Part shown: in pieces, positions 9,256 through 19,065 of the stretch
How positions within the stretch are numbered: the stretch's first letter is position 1
How the letters are laid out: each line of letters begins with the position of its first letter
From: Dyella sp. C9
Lineage (GTDB): Bacteria; Pseudomonadota; Gammaproteobacteria; Xanthomonadales; Rhodanobacteraceae
Direction of reading: 5' to 3'
DNA length: 64,000 nucleotides
Assembly: GCF_003332825.1 (NCBI RefSeq)
Contig: NZ_QIRF01000006.1
Location: forward strand, 62,001-126,000
The notes under the pieces: generated by a model
What the model was told of the DNA's origin: nothing
Databases searched by the model: none
What the model saw: the letters and a program-made list of their open reading frames with translations, nothing else
Translations under genes and position numbers: made by a program

Positions 9256-10028
9256 TGAGCGTTTCCTCGCCCTCCCCGTTCGATTTCCGTGGCTACCGCG
9301 TGGTCGTCGCGGGCGGCAGCAAGGGCATCGGGCGGAGCATGGCGCTGGCCTTCGCGCAGGCGGGCGCGTCGGTGTCGGTGTGCGCGCGGGGCGAGCAGGC
9401 CCTGGACGAAGTACGCCACGCCATCGCGGCCCAGGGCGTCACTGCGCATACGCGAAGCTGCGACCTGGCCGATGGCGAGGCCATCGAAGCCTATGTGCAC
9501 GAAGCCGCGGAAGTACTCGGCGGCATCGACGTGCTGGTCAACAACGCCAGCGGCTACGGCTTCGAGGATACCGACGAGGGCTGGCTGGCCGGCTTCAATG
9601 TCGACCTGATGGCGGCCGTGCGCGCATCCCGGCACGCGCTGCCCCACCTGTCCGCGTCCTCGCGCGGCAGCATCCTGCATATCTCCTCGATCGCGGCGTT
9701 CCACCCCGGCGTGCGCGGGCCGGCCTATGCCGCCATCAAGGCTGCGCTGAGCCAGTACACCACCTCGCAGGCGCTGGCACTGGCGGAGCAGCGCGTCCGC
9801 GTGAACGCGATCGCACCCGGCTCCATCGAGTTTCCCGAGGGGCTTTGGGATCGCCGCAAGACCGAGGCTCCGGAACTGTACCGGCGCACGCTCGCCAAGA
9901 TTCCGTTCGGCCGCTTTGGCCGCCCGGAGGAAATCGCCCATGCGGCCCTGTTCCTCGCCTCGCCGTTTGCCGGCTGGATCACCGGACAGACCCTGTGCGT
10001 GGACGGCGGCCAGCTGCTGACCGGATGA
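9255..10028 (+). CDS. SDR-family oxidoreductase
   Basis: A 257-aa classical short-chain dehydrogenase/reductase. The dinucleotide-binding motif VVAGGSKGIGRS lies near residues 11-22, followed by LVNNASGYG. The catalytic set is complete: the Ser in HISSIAAF, and Tyr158 and Lys162 in YAAIK. The end (GWITGQTLCVDGGQLLTG) is typical of the family. It sits between the DUF4190 gene (1-base overlap) and a methyltransferase gene 4 bases downstream, in one transcription unit. The substrate cannot be predicted. Confidence 0.9.
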   Translation: MSVSSPSPFDFRGYRVVVAGGSKGIGRSMALAFAQAGASVSVCARGEQALDEVRHAIAAQGVTAHTRSCDLADGEAIEAYVHEAAEVLGGIDVLVNNASGYGFEDTDEGWLAGFNVDLMAAVRASRHALPHLSASSRGSILHISSIAAFHPGVRGPAYAAIKAALSQYTTSQALALAEQRVRVNAIAPGSIEFPEGLWDRRKTEAPELYRRTLAKIPFGRFGRPEEIAHAALFLASPFAGWITGQTLCVDGGQLLTG

Positions 10029-10032
10029 CGCC

Positions 10033-10800
10033 ATGACCGACCTCAAGCCCACCGAACGATTCAGCGACCGCGTTGCCGACTACGTGCGCTACCGCCCCGA
10101 CTATCCGGTGGCGATGCTGGAATGGCTGCAGCGTACCCACGGGGTGAATCCGCACTGGTGGGTGGCCGACGTCGGCGCGGGTACCGGCATTTCCAGCAAG
10201 CTGTTCCTCGATGGCGGCTACCGCGTGATCGCGGTCGAACCCAATGAGCCGATGCGGCAGGCCGCCGAGCAATGGCTGGGCGACAACGAACGCTTCCGCG
10301 TCATCGACGGACGGGCCACGGCCACCGGCCTGGACGATCGCAGCGTCGACCTGATCACCGTGGCGCAAGCCTTCCACTGGTTCGACCAGGAATCGACGCG
10401 CGAGGAGTTCAAGCGCATCCTGCGGCCGAACGGACGCGTGGCCATCATCTGGAACTCGCGCCGACTGGTGGGCACGCCGTTCCTGGAGGGCTACGAGGCC
10501 CTGCTCAAGGCATACGGCACGGACTACACCAGCGTCGCCGAGCGCTATGGCGACGAGGCCGACATGCAGCGCTGGTTCGGCGCGGGCTACCTCGGCAAGG
10601 GCCGCTTCGACCATGGCCAGTTGCTCGACTTCGATGCGCTGCGCGGCCGCCTGATGTCCTCCTCGTATGCGCCCCGCGCAGGCCATCCTTCGCACGAGCC
10701 GATGCTGCACGCATTGCGTACCCTGTTCGAGAGCTGCCAGGTCGATGGCCGGATCAGCTTCGACTACGACACCGTCATCTACGTGGGCAAGATGTCCTGA
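10033..10800 (+). CDS. Class I SAM-dependent methyltransferase
   Basis: A 255-aa protein. The SAM-binding motif I is [12 protein letters not shown] (from about residue 44), followed by the acidic loop [10 protein letters not shown] and by [14 protein letters not shown], the Methyltransf_11/25 pattern. The N-terminus ([16 protein letters not shown]) matches the group often annotated as trans-aconitate- or UbiE-like. No substrate can be assigned. It starts 4 bases after the SDR stop and ends 2 bases before pyrD, so it belongs to the same operon. Confidence 0.87.
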   Translation: MTDLKPTERFSDRVADYVRYRPDYPVAMLEWLQRTHGVNPHWWVADVGAGTGISSKLFLDGGYRVIAVEPNEPMRQAAEQWLGDNERFRVIDGRATATGLDDRSVDLITVAQAFHWFDQESTREEFKRILRPNGRVAIIWNSRRLVGTPFLEGYEALLKAYGTDYTSVAERYGDEADMQRWFGAGYLGKGRFDHGQLLDFDALRGRLMSSSYAPRAGHPSHEPMLHALRTLFESCQVDGRISFDYDTVIYVGKMS

Positions 10801-10802
10801 CT

Positions 10803-11840
10803 ATGTACGACCTGATCCGCCCCTTGCTGTTCGCACTCGACGCTGAAACGGCCCATCGCCTGACGCTGTACGGCCTGGGCGTTGCCCACCGCAGCAACTT
10901 CATCCAATGGGTGGCCAGGCCGCCTGCCGAACTGCCCACGCAGGCGTTCGGCATCCGCTTTCCCAACCCGGTGGGCCTCGCCGCCGGCATGGACAAGAAC
11001 GCCGACCACCTCGATGCGCTGGGTGCGCTCGGCTTCGGTTTCGTGGAAGTGGGCACCACCACCCCGCGGCCCCAGCCGGGCAACGACAAGCCGCGCATGT
11101 TCCGCCTGCCCCGCCACGAGGCAGTGATCAACCGCCTGGGCTTCAACAACGCCGGCGTGGACGCGCTGGTGCGCAACGTGCAGCAGTCGAGCTACCGCGG
11201 CGTGCTTGGCATCAACATCGGCAAGAACAAGGACACGCCCAACGAAAAGGCGGTGGACGATTACCTGCTCTGCCTGGAGCGTGTGTATCCACTGGCCAGC
11301 TACATCACGGTGAACATCTCCTCGCCGAACACGCAGGGCCTGCGAGACCTGCAGGAAGAGGCCACGCTGCGCCGTTTCATCGAAACCCTGCGCGAGGCGC
11401 AGGAGCGGCTTGGCTCGCAGAGCGGCACCCGCAAGCCGATGCTGCTGAAGATCGCCCCCGACCTTGGCGAAGCGGAGCTCGACGCCATCGCCGAAGTGCT
11501 GCTGGCCGCCAGGGTGGACGGCGTGATCTGCACCAACACCACCATCGACCACTCCGCCGTGGCCGATGACCCTCACGGCAACGAGACCGGCGGCCTGTCC
11601 GGCAAGCCCTTGTTCGAGCGTTCCACCGCCGTGCTGCGTGGCATGCGCCGGCGCGTGGGCAATCGCCTGGACATCATTGGCGTAGGCGGCATCCTGGAAG
11701 GCGGCGATGCCGCCACCAAGATCGACGCCGGCGCCTCGCTGGTGCAGATCTATTCCGGCATGGTCTACCGCGGCCCGGCGCTGATCGCCGAATGCGTCAA
11801 CGAGATCCGTCGCCAGCGCGAGGCCGGTCATGGCGGCTGA
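10803..11840 (+). CDS. pyrD: Dihydroorotate dehydrogenase (quinone), class 2
   Basis: A 345-aa flavoprotein oxidising dihydroorotate to orotate in pyrimidine synthesis, using membrane quinone. The N-terminal helix ([18 protein letters not shown]) is the membrane-associated extension that separates class 2 from class 1. FMN and substrate motifs are visible: [12 protein letters not shown], the active-site [11 protein letters not shown] (Ser near 174), ICTNTTI, and [11 protein letters not shown] followed by [11 protein letters not shown]. The ATG at 10803 is chosen because it begins the family's usual N-terminus; the frame is open well upstream. It overlaps murB by 11 bases. Confidence 0.97.
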   Translation: MYDLIRPLLFALDAETAHRLTLYGLGVAHRSNFIQWVARPPAELPTQAFGIRFPNPVGLAAGMDKNADHLDALGALGFGFVEVGTTTPRPQPGNDKPRMFRLPRHEAVINRLGFNNAGVDALVRNVQQSSYRGVLGINIGKNKDTPNEKAVDDYLLCLERVYPLASYITVNISSPNTQGLRDLQEEATLRRFIETLREAQERLGSQSGTRKPMLLKIAPDLGEAELDAIAEVLLAARVDGVICTNTTIDHSAVADDPHGNETGGLSGKPLFERSTAVLRGMRRRVGNRLDIIGVGGILEGGDAATKIDAGASLVQIYSGMVYRGPALIAECVNEIRRQREAGHGG

Positions 11841-12876
11841 ACGCATCGACATGGGTGGCTACACGCTGATCGAAAACGCACCGCTGGCCAACCGCAACAC
11901 CTTGCGCGTGCAGGCACGCGCAAGGCTGCTGGCCGAAGTGCATGACGCCTCCCGCCTCACCGAGCTGCTCGACTTCCCCGCCGTGCGGCAAGGTCGAATG
12001 CTGGTGCTCGGCGAGGGCAGCAACATGCTGTTCACCGGTGACTTCGACGGCACCGTACTGGCCATGGCCACGCGCGGCGTGCAGGTGGAACAGGATGGCG
12101 AAGTGGCACGCATCGCGGTGGCCGCCGGCGAGCGCTGGGACGACTTCGTGCGCTGGACCCTGGGCCAGGGCTTTGCGGGCCTGGAAAACCTGATCCTGAT
12201 TCCCGGCACGGTCGGTGCCGCGCCGATCCAGAATATCGGCGCCTACGGCACCGAGGTGGCCGAGTTCATCGAGAGCGTGGAGGCCTGGGACACGCAGGAG
12301 CACCGCGTGGCCGTGCTCGACCGGGCAGCCTGTGCCTTTGCCTATCGCGACTCGGTGTTCAAGCGCCAGCCCGGTCGCTACATCGTTACCGCCGTGCGCT
12401 TCGCACTGCCGCGCTCACGCGAGCTGCGCCTCGACTACGCGGGCATCCGCGAGGAGCTGGCGCGCATGGGCGTGGCCAAGCCAGCGCCGTTCCACGTCGC
12501 CGAAGCGGTGGTGCACCTGCGTACGAAGAAACTCCCCGACCCGGCCGTGATCGGCAATGCCGGCAGCTTCTTCAAGAACCCCATCGTCGATGCCGCCACC
12601 GGAGAAGCGCTCAAGCGCGAGCATCCGGAGCTGGTGTCCTGGTTGGGCAACGACGGGCGCTGGAAGCTGTCCGCGGCGTGGCTGATCGAGACCGCCGGCT
12701 TCAAGGGCCAGCGCAAAGGCGACGCCGGCATCTCCAACCGTCACGCGCTGGTGCTGGTGAACCATGGCCGGGCCAGCGGCGCGGAGCTGTGGGCGTTTGC
12801 GCAGCACGTGATCGAAGGCGTGCACACGCGCTTTGGCGTACGCCTGGAGCCGGAACCGGTGGTCGTCGGCGGTTGA
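11830..12876 (+). CDS. murB: UDP-N-acetylmuramate dehydrogenase, type I
   Basis: A 348-aa FAD enzyme that reduces UDP-GlcNAc-enolpyruvate to UDP-MurNAc, the second committed step of peptidoglycan precursor synthesis. FAD-binding motifs are LGEGSNMLF and [16 protein letters not shown]. The catalytic Ser (about S246) lies in [10 protein letters not shown], and the C-terminus has [10 protein letters not shown] with the acidic residue. The extended internal region (YRDSVFKRQ...) marks the E. coli-like long form. The start overlaps the end of pyrD; the later Met in [12 protein letters not shown] is a possible alternative. Confidence 0.96.
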   Translation: MAAERIDMGGYTLIENAPLANRNTLRVQARARLLAEVHDASRLTELLDFPAVRQGRMLVLGEGSNMLFTGDFDGTVLAMATRGVQVEQDGEVARIAVAAGERWDDFVRWTLGQGFAGLENLILIPGTVGAAPIQNIGAYGTEVAEFIESVEAWDTQEHRVAVLDRAACAFAYRDSVFKRQPGRYIVTAVRFALPRSRELRLDYAGIREELARMGVAKPAPFHVAEAVVHLRTKKLPDPAVIGNAGSFFKNPIVDAATGEALKREHPELVSWLGNDGRWKLSAAWLIETAGFKGQRKGDAGISNRHALVLVNHGRASGAELWAFAQHVIEGVHTRFGVRLEPEPVVVGG

Positions 12877-12888
12877 GATCACGCCCAC

Positions 12889-12912
12889 TGCAGGAGCGCA
12901 CCCTGTGCGCGA
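12889..12912. repeat. Xanthomonad-type intergenic repeat, single arm
   Basis: The core GAGCGCACCCTGTGCGCGA following CTGCAG is repeated almost exactly at 51961, where it forms a full inverted repeat. Here only one arm is present, just after the murB stop. Confidence 0.75.
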
Positions 12913-13042
12913 TCACCACGCCCGTTTGTTCGACGGGGCCTGACAGCCCTCAACCCATGCCGCAACCACCGCATGGCGATGCATTGACATAGCGGGACCG
13001 TCACGCACAGGCTGCGCGCCTACATAAGCAGCGCCATGAGGC

Positions 13043-13064
13043 CATCCCGGCGCGGACCGGGATG
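13043..13064. terminator. Palindrome between convergent murB and MFS genes
   Basis: CATCCCGG and CCGGGATG form an 8-bp perfect stem around a 6-base loop. It lies 15 bases beyond the end of the MFS gene and between convergent genes. There is no T-run, so it may instead be a short copy of the CATCCCGG-type repeat seen elsewhere in the window. Confidence 0.45.
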
Positions 13065-13078
13065 ACCTTGAGAGGTGC

Positions 13079-14308
13079 TCACGCGCCCTGCGGCCTGTGC
13101 TCCAGGTTCGGCAGGAAGGCGGTGATGATGCCGATCAGCGGCAGGTAGGCGCACAGTCCGTAGACATACTCGATGCCACGCGCATCGGCGATGTGGCCGA
13201 GCACGGCGGCGCCAATGCCACCCATGCCGAAGGCGAAACCGAAGAACAGCCCCGAGATCATGCCCACGCGGCCGGGAATCAGCTCCTGCGCGTAGACCAG
13301 GATGGCCGAGAACGCCGACGACAGGATCAGTCCGATGATCACCGTCAGCACGCCGGTCCAGAACAGGTCCGCATGCGGCAGCAGCAGCGTGAACGGCGCC
13401 ACGCCCAGGATCGATGCCCAGATCACCCACTTGCGCCCGATGCGGTCGCCGATCGGGCCACCGATCAGCGAACCCGCCGCCACGGCAAACAGGAACACGA
13501 ACAGGTGGGTCTGTGCGTTGGGCACGGACACGCCGAACTTGTGGATCAGGTAGAAGGTGTAATAGCTGCTGAGGCTGGCCAGGTAGAAGTACTTGGAAAA
13601 GATAAGCACGCCCAGGATCAGCACCGACCACGCCACCTTGGCACGGCTCAGCGGCACCAGCGATGCGTGCCGCGGCCTGGCCTTGCCGCGCACCGCATGA
13701 TGATCGCGATACCAGCGACTCACCTGCAGCAGCACCACCATGGCCAGCAATGCGGCCAGCGAGAACCAGGCCACGCTGCCCCGGCCGTGCGGCACGATGA
13801 TCCAGGCCGCCAGCAGCGGCCCCAGCGAGGCACCGGCATTGCCGCCCACCTGGAACAGCGACTGCGCCAGGCCATGACGGCCCCCCGAGGCCATGCGCGC
13901 CACGCGCGAGGACTCCGGATGGAACACCGAGGAACCTGTCCCCACCAGCGCCGCGGCAATCAGCAGCACCGTGAAGTTCGGCGCAGTGGCCAGCAGCAGC
14001 AGGCCGCACAGGGTGAAGCCCATGCCCACCGGCAGCGAGTAAGGCATCGGCTTCTTGTCGGTGATCATGCCCACCGCCGGCTGCAGCAGCGAAGCGGTGA
14101 GCTGGTAAGTCAGCGTGATCAGGCCGATCTGCGCGAAGCTGAGATTGAAGCCGCTCTTGAGGATCGGGTAGATCGCCAGGATCAACGACTGGATCATGTC
14201 GTTGAGCAGGTGGGAAAAGCTGATCGCACCGAGGATGCGGAAGTCGGTACCGGACTCGGCGTGGGCGGTCGCCGCCGGCATGGGAACGTCTTGGACGCGG
14301 GTCTGCAT
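13079..14308 (-). CDS. MFS transporter, fosmidomycin-resistance (Fsr) type
   Basis: A polytopic inner-membrane protein of about 409 aa with some 12 hydrophobic segments. The opening (FSHLLNDMIQSLILAIYPILK) and GTGSSVFHPESSRVARMASGG are characteristic of the Fsr family of drug/metabolite exporters. The motif following TM2 is GMITDKKPMPY. The ATG at 14308 is preferred over one at 14338; neither has a strong ribosome-binding site. It is divergent from an AraC regulator, with two palindromes in the shared spacer, so local control is likely. The native substrate is unknown. Confidence 0.88.
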   Translation of the reverse strand: MQTRVQDVPMPAATAHAESGTDFRILGAISFSHLLNDMIQSLILAIYPILKSGFNLSFAQIGLITLTYQLTASLLQPAVGMITDKKPMPYSLPVGMGFTLCGLLLLATAPNFTVLLIAAALVGTGSSVFHPESSRVARMASGGRHGLAQSLFQVGGNAGASLGPLLAAWIIVPHGRGSVAWFSLAALLAMVVLLQVSRWYRDHHAVRGKARPRHASLVPLSRAKVAWSVLILGVLIFSKYFYLASLSSYYTFYLIHKFGVSVPNAQTHLFVFLFAVAAGSLIGGPIGDRIGRKWVIWASILGVAPFTLLLPHADLFWTGVLTVIIGLILSSAFSAILVYAQELIPGRVGMISGLFFGFAFGMGGIGAAVLGHIADARGIEYVYGLCAYLPLIGIITAFLPNLEHRPQGA

Positions 14309-14366
14309 GGGGACTCTAAGGTTCGTGGGTTGCGGCATGGCGTCGCGGGTTGCTGCGCCAGGGTGG

Positions 14367-14427
14367 TCACCTTAAAGTGAACGGGTCCGGCCCGCACATA
14401 TCATCGGGTCAATTTCTATCGAATTTG
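14367..14427. promoter_or_regulatory. Two palindromic candidate operators in the MFS/AraC divergent spacer
   Basis: Positions 14367-14380 read TCACCTTAAAGTGA, a near-perfect 14-bp palindrome with one mismatched pair. Positions 14410-14427 hold CAATTTC, a 4-base gap, and GAATTTG, with 6 of 7 positions symmetric. Both lie between the divergent starts, so either could be the binding site of the AraC regulator. Assigned from symmetry and position only. Confidence 0.4.
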
Positions 14428-14437
14428 GGCCAAAACC

Positions 14438-15214
14438 GTGCGGAATACCCGCGCCGACGCTTATGAAGGCACGCCCCGGGACGTCGTGGCCACCGGCAAC
14501 GAATACCCGCCCCACTACGTGCTGCCCTCGCATTCGCACCGCCGTGGCCAGTTGCTGTACGCCTCCACCGGGGTGCTGACCACGATCACCAGCGAGGGCA
14601 GCTGGGTGGTGCCGCCCCGCCGCGCGCTGTGGATACCGCCCGGGATCAGCCACGAGGTGCACATGGGCGGCCCGGTGGCCACCCGCAGCGCCTACGTCAC
14701 GCCCGAGGCGGCACGCAGCGCCGGCCTTCCCGCACACTGCCAAGTGATCGCGGTCTCGCCCCTGCTGCACGAATTGCTGCACGAAGCGGTGGACCTTCCC
14801 GCCGAGTACGACCTCGACGGCCGCGACGGCCGGGTCATGGCGCTGCTGCTGGCCGAGATCGCGCGCATGCCGCCGCTGCCGCTGAGCGCGCCGCTACCGC
14901 ATGACAAGCGATTGGCGGCGCTATGCCGCGCCCTGCTCAAGCAGCCATCGCAGGAGGTGGGTATCGACGAGATGGCGCGTCAGGCCGGCATGAGCCGCCG
15001 CCACTTCACCCGCACGTTCCGCGAGGAAACCGGGATGAGCTTTTCGGCGTGGCGCCAGCAGGCCTGCCTGCTCTCCGCGTTGACCCGACTGGGCAATGGT
15101 GAATCGATCACCCAGGTCGCGGTGGACCTGGGCTACGGAAATCCGAGTGCGTTTACCGCGGCGTTCCGGCGCGTGCTCGGCGTCGCGCCAAGCCGCTACC
15201 TGGCGCTGTCCTGA
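14438..15214 (+). CDS. AraC-family regulator with N-terminal cupin (NimR-like)
   Basis: A 258-aa protein starting at GTG. The N-terminal half is a cupin (HYVLPSHSHRRGQLLYASTG; WVVPPRRALWIPPGISHEV). The C-terminal half has two helix-turn-helices (IDEMARQAGMSRRHFTRTF and ITQVAVDLGYGNPSAFTAAF). This arrangement, facing an MFS exporter, is that of NimR/NimT-type pairs, where the regulator controls the adjacent exporter. It is therefore the likely regulator of the Fsr-type gene. Confidence 0.9.
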   Translation: MRNTRADAYEGTPRDVVATGNEYPPHYVLPSHSHRRGQLLYASTGVLTTITSEGSWVVPPRRALWIPPGISHEVHMGGPVATRSAYVTPEAARSAGLPAHCQVIAVSPLLHELLHEAVDLPAEYDLDGRDGRVMALLLAEIARMPPLPLSAPLPHDKRLAALCRALLKQPSQEVGIDEMARQAGMSRRHFTRTFREETGMSFSAWRQQACLLSALTRLGNGESITQVAVDLGYGNPSAFTAAFRRVLGVAPSRYLALS

Positions 15215-15269
15215 GCCTTTTAACCGGTGACGCAAGCCTCTGCGAACGAGGTGAAGAACAGCATCACAA

Positions 15270-15340
15270 TGTCATGACGCAAACGCCGGCATTGTCACGA
15301 AGATGTCAAATGCACTGCGCAACATGTCAGGCGCGTGACA
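15270..15340 (+). promoter_or_regulatory. Pho-box-like TGTCA repeats upstream of ppk1
   Basis: TGTCA occurs at 15270, 15293, 15304 and 15325. The copies at 15293 and 15304 are 11 bases apart (TGTCACGAAGA then TGTCA), the spacing of a PhoB dimer site. The flanking copies are 23 and 21 bases away, close to two further turns. The last copy is also followed by TGACA at 15336. The cluster lies 110-180 bp before the ppk1 start, so control by phosphate starvation is likely. Confidence 0.6.
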
Positions 15341-15449
15341 GCGCGAGACGCGTGGTGCGCTGCCATGGCCCGGTCTTAATCGGCGCCGTACTATGCCCCT
15401 TTGCGGACTTGCGCGGCCTGCGCGCAGCCGCCCGCCGAACGGTGACCCG

Positions 15450-17630
15450 ATGAGTACAGATGTCGTCCGCCCCAGTGAAGCCCGCGACCTCTCGCCTGCA
15501 CCTTCCGAGGCGGAGCCCGCCGCCAAGGGCAGCAGCGCGAGCGCGGCGCCCGACCTGGGCGACCCCAACCTCTACATCAACCGCGAGCTGTCGCAGCTGC
15601 AGTTCAATGTCCGCGTGCTTGACCAGGCACTGGACGAGAGCAAGCCGATCCTGGAACGCCTCAAGTTCCTGCTGATCTTTTCCAGCAACATGGACGAGTT
15701 CTTCGAGATCCGCGTGGCGGGTCTGAAGAGCCAGATCGCTTTCGACCACGAGATCGTCGGCTCGGACGGCATCCCGCCGCGCAAGGCGCTCGCCGAGATC
15801 AGCGAGATCACGCACAAGCTCATCGAGCGGCAGTACTCGATACTCAACGACCGCATCCTGCCGGAACTGGCGCGCCACGGCATCCGCATCGTCCGGCGCA
15901 ACGAGTGGTCGCACAAGCAGAAGATGTGGGTGCGCCGCTACTTCCGCCATGAGGTGGCGCCGCTGATCACCCCGATCGGCCTGGACCCCACCCATCCCTT
16001 CCCGCTGCTGGTCAACAAGAGCCTGAACTTCATCGTGCAGTTGGAAGGCACCGATGCGTTCGGGCGTGACTCGGGCCTGGCCATCGTGCCGGCGCCACGC
16101 GTGCTGCCGCGCCTGATCCGTCTTCCCGAAGACGTCAGCGAAGGCGGCGAGAACTTCGTTCTGTTGTCCTCGATCATCCACGCCCATGCCGAGGAGCTGT
16201 TCCCCGGCATGTCGGTACGCGGCTGCTACCAGTTCCGCCTGACCCGCAACGCCGACCTCACCATCGACCCGGAGGACGTCGAAGACCTTGCCCGCGCGCT
16301 GCGCGGCGAGCTTTATTCGCGCCGCTTCGGCGATGCCGTGCGCCTGGAAGTGGCCGACAACTGCCCGCCGGAACTGACCGACTACCTGCTGCGCCAGTTC
16401 GGGCTCACCGCCGCGGAAATGTACGAGGTAAACGGCCCGGTCAACCTCGCTCGCCTGTTTGGCCTGATCAGCAAGACCGCGCGGCCGGAAATGCAGTATC
16501 CGCCGTTCACGCCGTCCATTCCCAAGGCGCTGAAGAAGGCCGAGGACCTGTTCCAGGTGATCGGCCGCCAGGACGTGCTGCTGCTGCATCCCTACGAATC
16601 GTTCGCCCCCGTGGTCGACCTGCTGCATCAGGCAGCGAAGGACCCGGGCGTGCTGGCGATCAAGCAGACGCTGTACCGCAGCGGAGCCAACTCCGAGATC
16701 GTCGACGCGCTGGTGGACGCCGCGCGCGCGGGCAAGGAGGTCACCGTGGTGATCGAACTGCGCGCACGCTTCGACGAGGAATCCAACCTCTCCCTGGCCT
16801 CGCGCCTGCAGCAGGCCGGCGCCATGGTGATCTACGGCGTGGTGGGCGTGAAGACGCACGCCAAGCTGATGCTTATCCAGCGCCGCGAAGGCGAGGAGCT
16901 GGTGCGCTACGCCCACCTGGGCACCGGCAACTACCACACCGGCAATGCGCGCCTGTACACCGACTACAGCCTGCTCACCTCCGACCAGTCGCTGTGCGAG
17001 GACGTACACAAGCTGTTCAGCCAGCTCACCGGCATGGGCAAGCTGCTGCAGATGAAGAAGCTGCTGCATGCGCCGTTCACGCTGAAGAAGACCCTGCTGG
17101 AAATGATCGCGCGCGAAACCGCGCATGCCGCGGCCGGCAAGCCCGCGCAGATCATCATCAAGGTCAACGCCGTCACCGACGCCAAGATGATCCGCGCGCT
17201 CTACAAGGCCAGCATGGCCGGCGTGAAGATCGACCTGGTCGTGCGCGGCATGTGCTGCCTGCGGCCGGGGGTTCCGGGCGTGTCGCACAACATCCGCGTA
17301 CGCTCCATCGTGGGTCGCTTCCTGGAACACAGCCGCGTGTACTGGTTCCTCAATAATGGTGACGAACAGTTCTACCTCGCCAGCGCGGACCTGATGGAAC
17401 GCAATCTCGACCGTCGCGTGGAGACCGGCTTTCCGGTGGAAGGCAAGAAACTGCAGGCGCGCCTGAAGAAGGAACTGGACCTGTACCTGGCCGACAACTC
17501 CAGTGCCTGGCTGTTGCAGCCCGATGGCCGGTACGTGCGCGCCAAGCCGGGACCGAACCAGCCGGTGCGCAACGTGCAGATGCAGTTGCTGGAGAAGCTC
17601 TGCGGCTCGGGCGCGACTGGCGAGGTTTGA
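15450..17630 (+). CDS. ppk1: Polyphosphate kinase 1
   Basis: A 726-aa enzyme polymerising the gamma-phosphate of ATP into polyphosphate. After a low-complexity, Ala/Ser/Pro-rich N-terminus (about 1-35), the PPK N-domain begins at [18 protein letters not shown]. The autophosphorylated His lies in KTHAKLMLI (about H470). The second active-site His is in [10 protein letters not shown] (about H627). Their separation of 157 residues equals that of E. coli H435/H592. The ATG at 15450 is used; an upstream in-frame Met would add 19 poorly conserved residues. Tandem TGTCA elements upstream suggest PhoB control. The usual partner gene ppx is not next to it. Confidence 0.96.
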   Translation: MSTDVVRPSEARDLSPAPSEAEPAAKGSSASAAPDLGDPNLYINRELSQLQFNVRVLDQALDESKPILERLKFLLIFSSNMDEFFEIRVAGLKSQIAFDHEIVGSDGIPPRKALAEISEITHKLIERQYSILNDRILPELARHGIRIVRRNEWSHKQKMWVRRYFRHEVAPLITPIGLDPTHPFPLLVNKSLNFIVQLEGTDAFGRDSGLAIVPAPRVLPRLIRLPEDVSEGGENFVLLSSIIHAHAEELFPGMSVRGCYQFRLTRNADLTIDPEDVEDLARALRGELYSRRFGDAVRLEVADNCPPELTDYLLRQFGLTAAEMYEVNGPVNLARLFGLISKTARPEMQYPPFTPSIPKALKKAEDLFQVIGRQDVLLLHPYESFAPVVDLLHQAAKDPGVLAIKQTLYRSGANSEIVDALVDAARAGKEVTVVIELRARFDEESNLSLASRLQQAGAMVIYGVVGVKTHAKLMLIQRREGEELVRYAHLGTGNYHTGNARLYTDYSLLTSDQSLCEDVHKLFSQLTGMGKLLQMKKLLHAPFTLKKTLLEMIARETAHAAAGKPAQIIIKVNAVTDAKMIRALYKASMAGVKIDLVVRGMCCLRPGVPGVSHNIRVRSIVGRFLEHSRVYWFLNNGDEQFYLASADLMERNLDRRVETGFPVEGKKLQARLKKELDLYLADNSSAWLLQPDGRYVRAKPGPNQPVRNVQMQLLEKLCGSGATGEV

Positions 17631-17781
17631 TCGAAAACTGACAGCGGTCCGGCATTGGCCTACATAGGCACCCGCCAAACCCCGGGATAGTGCCGCTTTG
17701 CCGGCCGGCTTCGCTGTTGTCCCCTGCTCCCTAAGGTATCCCGAGTTCGGTTACGGCCACTCGGGTCATCAGGGAGTCCCC

Positions 17782-18147
17782 ATGAAGAAACTGTTTGCCG
17801 CCATGCTCATGGCCGGCCTGGTTGCGCACGCCTACGCACAGACATCGCCAGATGCCACGGCACGCTCGTCCTCCGGGGCCGCCGCGATGCCCTGCGTAGC
17901 CGCCGTATCCAACGGAGGCTCACAGGACGCTCAACCGGCGAGCTCATCCTCTGCATCCGGCGTGGCGGCTCCCTGCATCCCCGGAGCCTCGGCCGCCGGA
18001 GCGGCCGCCGAGGGCAACCTGACCCCGCTGTACGTCGGTGCGGCCGTGGTGGGCACCGCCGTCATCGTTGGCGCCCTCAATGGCGGCGGCGAGCACGACG
18101 GCAGCACCGGCACGTCGGGCACCAGCGGCACCACCGGCACGCATTGA
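17782..18147 (+). CDS. Small exported Ala/Gly/Ser-rich protein
   Basis: Not recognised. The 121-aa product has a clear signal peptide (MKKLFAAMLMAGLVAHAYA, cleavage near residue 20). A Ser/Ala-rich region with two Cys residues (MPCVAAV, VAAPCIP) follows. A hydrophobic segment (about 82-100, LYVGAAVVGTAVIVGAL) and a Gly/Ser/Thr-rich tail (STGTSGTSGTTGTH) complete it. The ATG has a good ribosome-binding site (AGGGAG). The Gly-rich helix and tail suggest a small membrane-inserted periplasmic protein. It converges on the FMN reductase gene. Confidence 0.8.
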   Translation: MKKLFAAMLMAGLVAHAYAQTSPDATARSSSGAAAMPCVAAVSNGGSQDAQPASSSSASGVAAPCIPGASAAGAAAEGNLTPLYVGAAVVGTAVIVGALNGGGEHDGSTGTSGTSGTTGTH

Positions 18148-18171
18148 CGCTGCGCTCCATCCATGGATGCA

Positions 18172-18195
18172 CCCGGGGAGCCCACACTCCCCGGG
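18172..18195. terminator. Hairpin between convergent genes
   Basis: CCCGGGGAG and CTCCCCGGG form a perfect 9-bp stem with a 6-base loop in the 61-bp gap between two convergent genes. It probably ends transcription from one or both sides, although no T-run follows. Confidence 0.6.
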
Positions 18196-18208
18196 CGCTG
18201 CCTTGCAA

Positions 18209-18763
18209 TCATTTGACGAATTGCTTCACCCACGCCACGTAGCGGTCGACGAAGCCCTGCAGGAACTTCTGCGTGCCCTCGTTGCCGATATGCCCCTCGG
18301 CGTCGAACAAGCCTTCCTTGTTCTGGATGAACACCTCTGGCTGTCCCTCGGTGGCCACGTCTAGATAGGACAGCACATTGCGCAGGTGCTGCTGGGCCAG
18401 CGCCGTGCCGGTCGCGCCCACGGAAATGCCGATCACCGCGCCCGGCTTGCCCCGGAATGAATTGGTTCCCCACGGCCGTGAGGCGATGTCGATGGCGTTC
18501 TTCAGCACGCCGGGGATGGAACGGTTGTATTCCGGCGTGACGAACAGCAGTGCGTCGGCCGACTCGATCTGCTGCTTGAGCTGCCGGTATTCGGGCGGGT
18601 AGTCGGCATCGTAGTCCTGGTTGTACAGCGGCAGGTGGTCGATGCGCAGGTGCTCGAAGCTGAAATCCGCGGGTGCCAGACGCTCCACGGCCCTGGCGAG
18701 GTGGTGGTTCAGCGATTCCTTGCGCAAGCTGCCCACCAGTACGGCCACTCGGATCTTGCTCAT
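18209..18763 (-). CDS. NADPH-dependent FMN reductase (ChrR/YieF type)
   Basis: A 184-aa flavodoxin-fold quinone/chromate-type reductase. The N-terminal FMN-phosphate loop is VAVLVGSLRKESLNHHLA. The second motif is LLFVTPEYNRSIPGVLKNAIDIASRPWG, with the TPEYN typical of this family. GVSVGATGTALAQQHLRNVL-like sequence forms the dimer region. The ATG at 18763 has AGGAG about 8 bases upstream. Such enzymes give two-electron reduction of quinones and protect against oxidative stress; the true substrate is unknown. Several TCCGG half-sites lie just upstream. Confidence 0.9.
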   Translation of the reverse strand: MSKIRVAVLVGSLRKESLNHHLARAVERLAPADFSFEHLRIDHLPLYNQDYDADYPPEYRQLKQQIESADALLFVTPEYNRSIPGVLKNAIDIASRPWGTNSFRGKPGAVIGISVGATGTALAQQHLRNVLSYLDVATEGQPEVFIQNKEGLFDAEGHIGNEGTQKFLQGFVDRYVAWVKQFVK

Positions 18764-19065
18764 ACCAGTCTGCTCCTGGGTAGATGGGGGACCGGACCAC
18801 TCGGGCCGGACCGCAAGGATGGCAGTCCGGACGGTTAAACCCTCGTGAGGGGGCGCCCACACGGTGTCCACACTTGTGGCATGCTCTGGACCATTGCCTT
18901 CCAGGCCTTCTGACGTTTAGCAGTCTGGGTCGCCCCCGTGGGCTGCCCGAACACGCAGGGACGAGGCCATTCCCGTGCTTCCGGTGGCACGAGGAACTCC
19001 AGCAGGAACGACCGGGACGCCACGAAAGTACGCACTCTTCGCGAGTCGTAACAGGGGATCGGCGC

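Noticed and set aside
15327..17678. A 783-codon minus-strand frame over ppk1
   Set aside because: Antisense to a strongly conserved gene with identifiable active-site residues; its composition is that of a shadow frame.
18764..19065. A cyclic-di-GMP riboswitch in front of the diguanylate cyclase
   Set aside because: The 300-base spacer has local hairpins, but I could not recognise the conserved core of a GEMM-type riboswitch.
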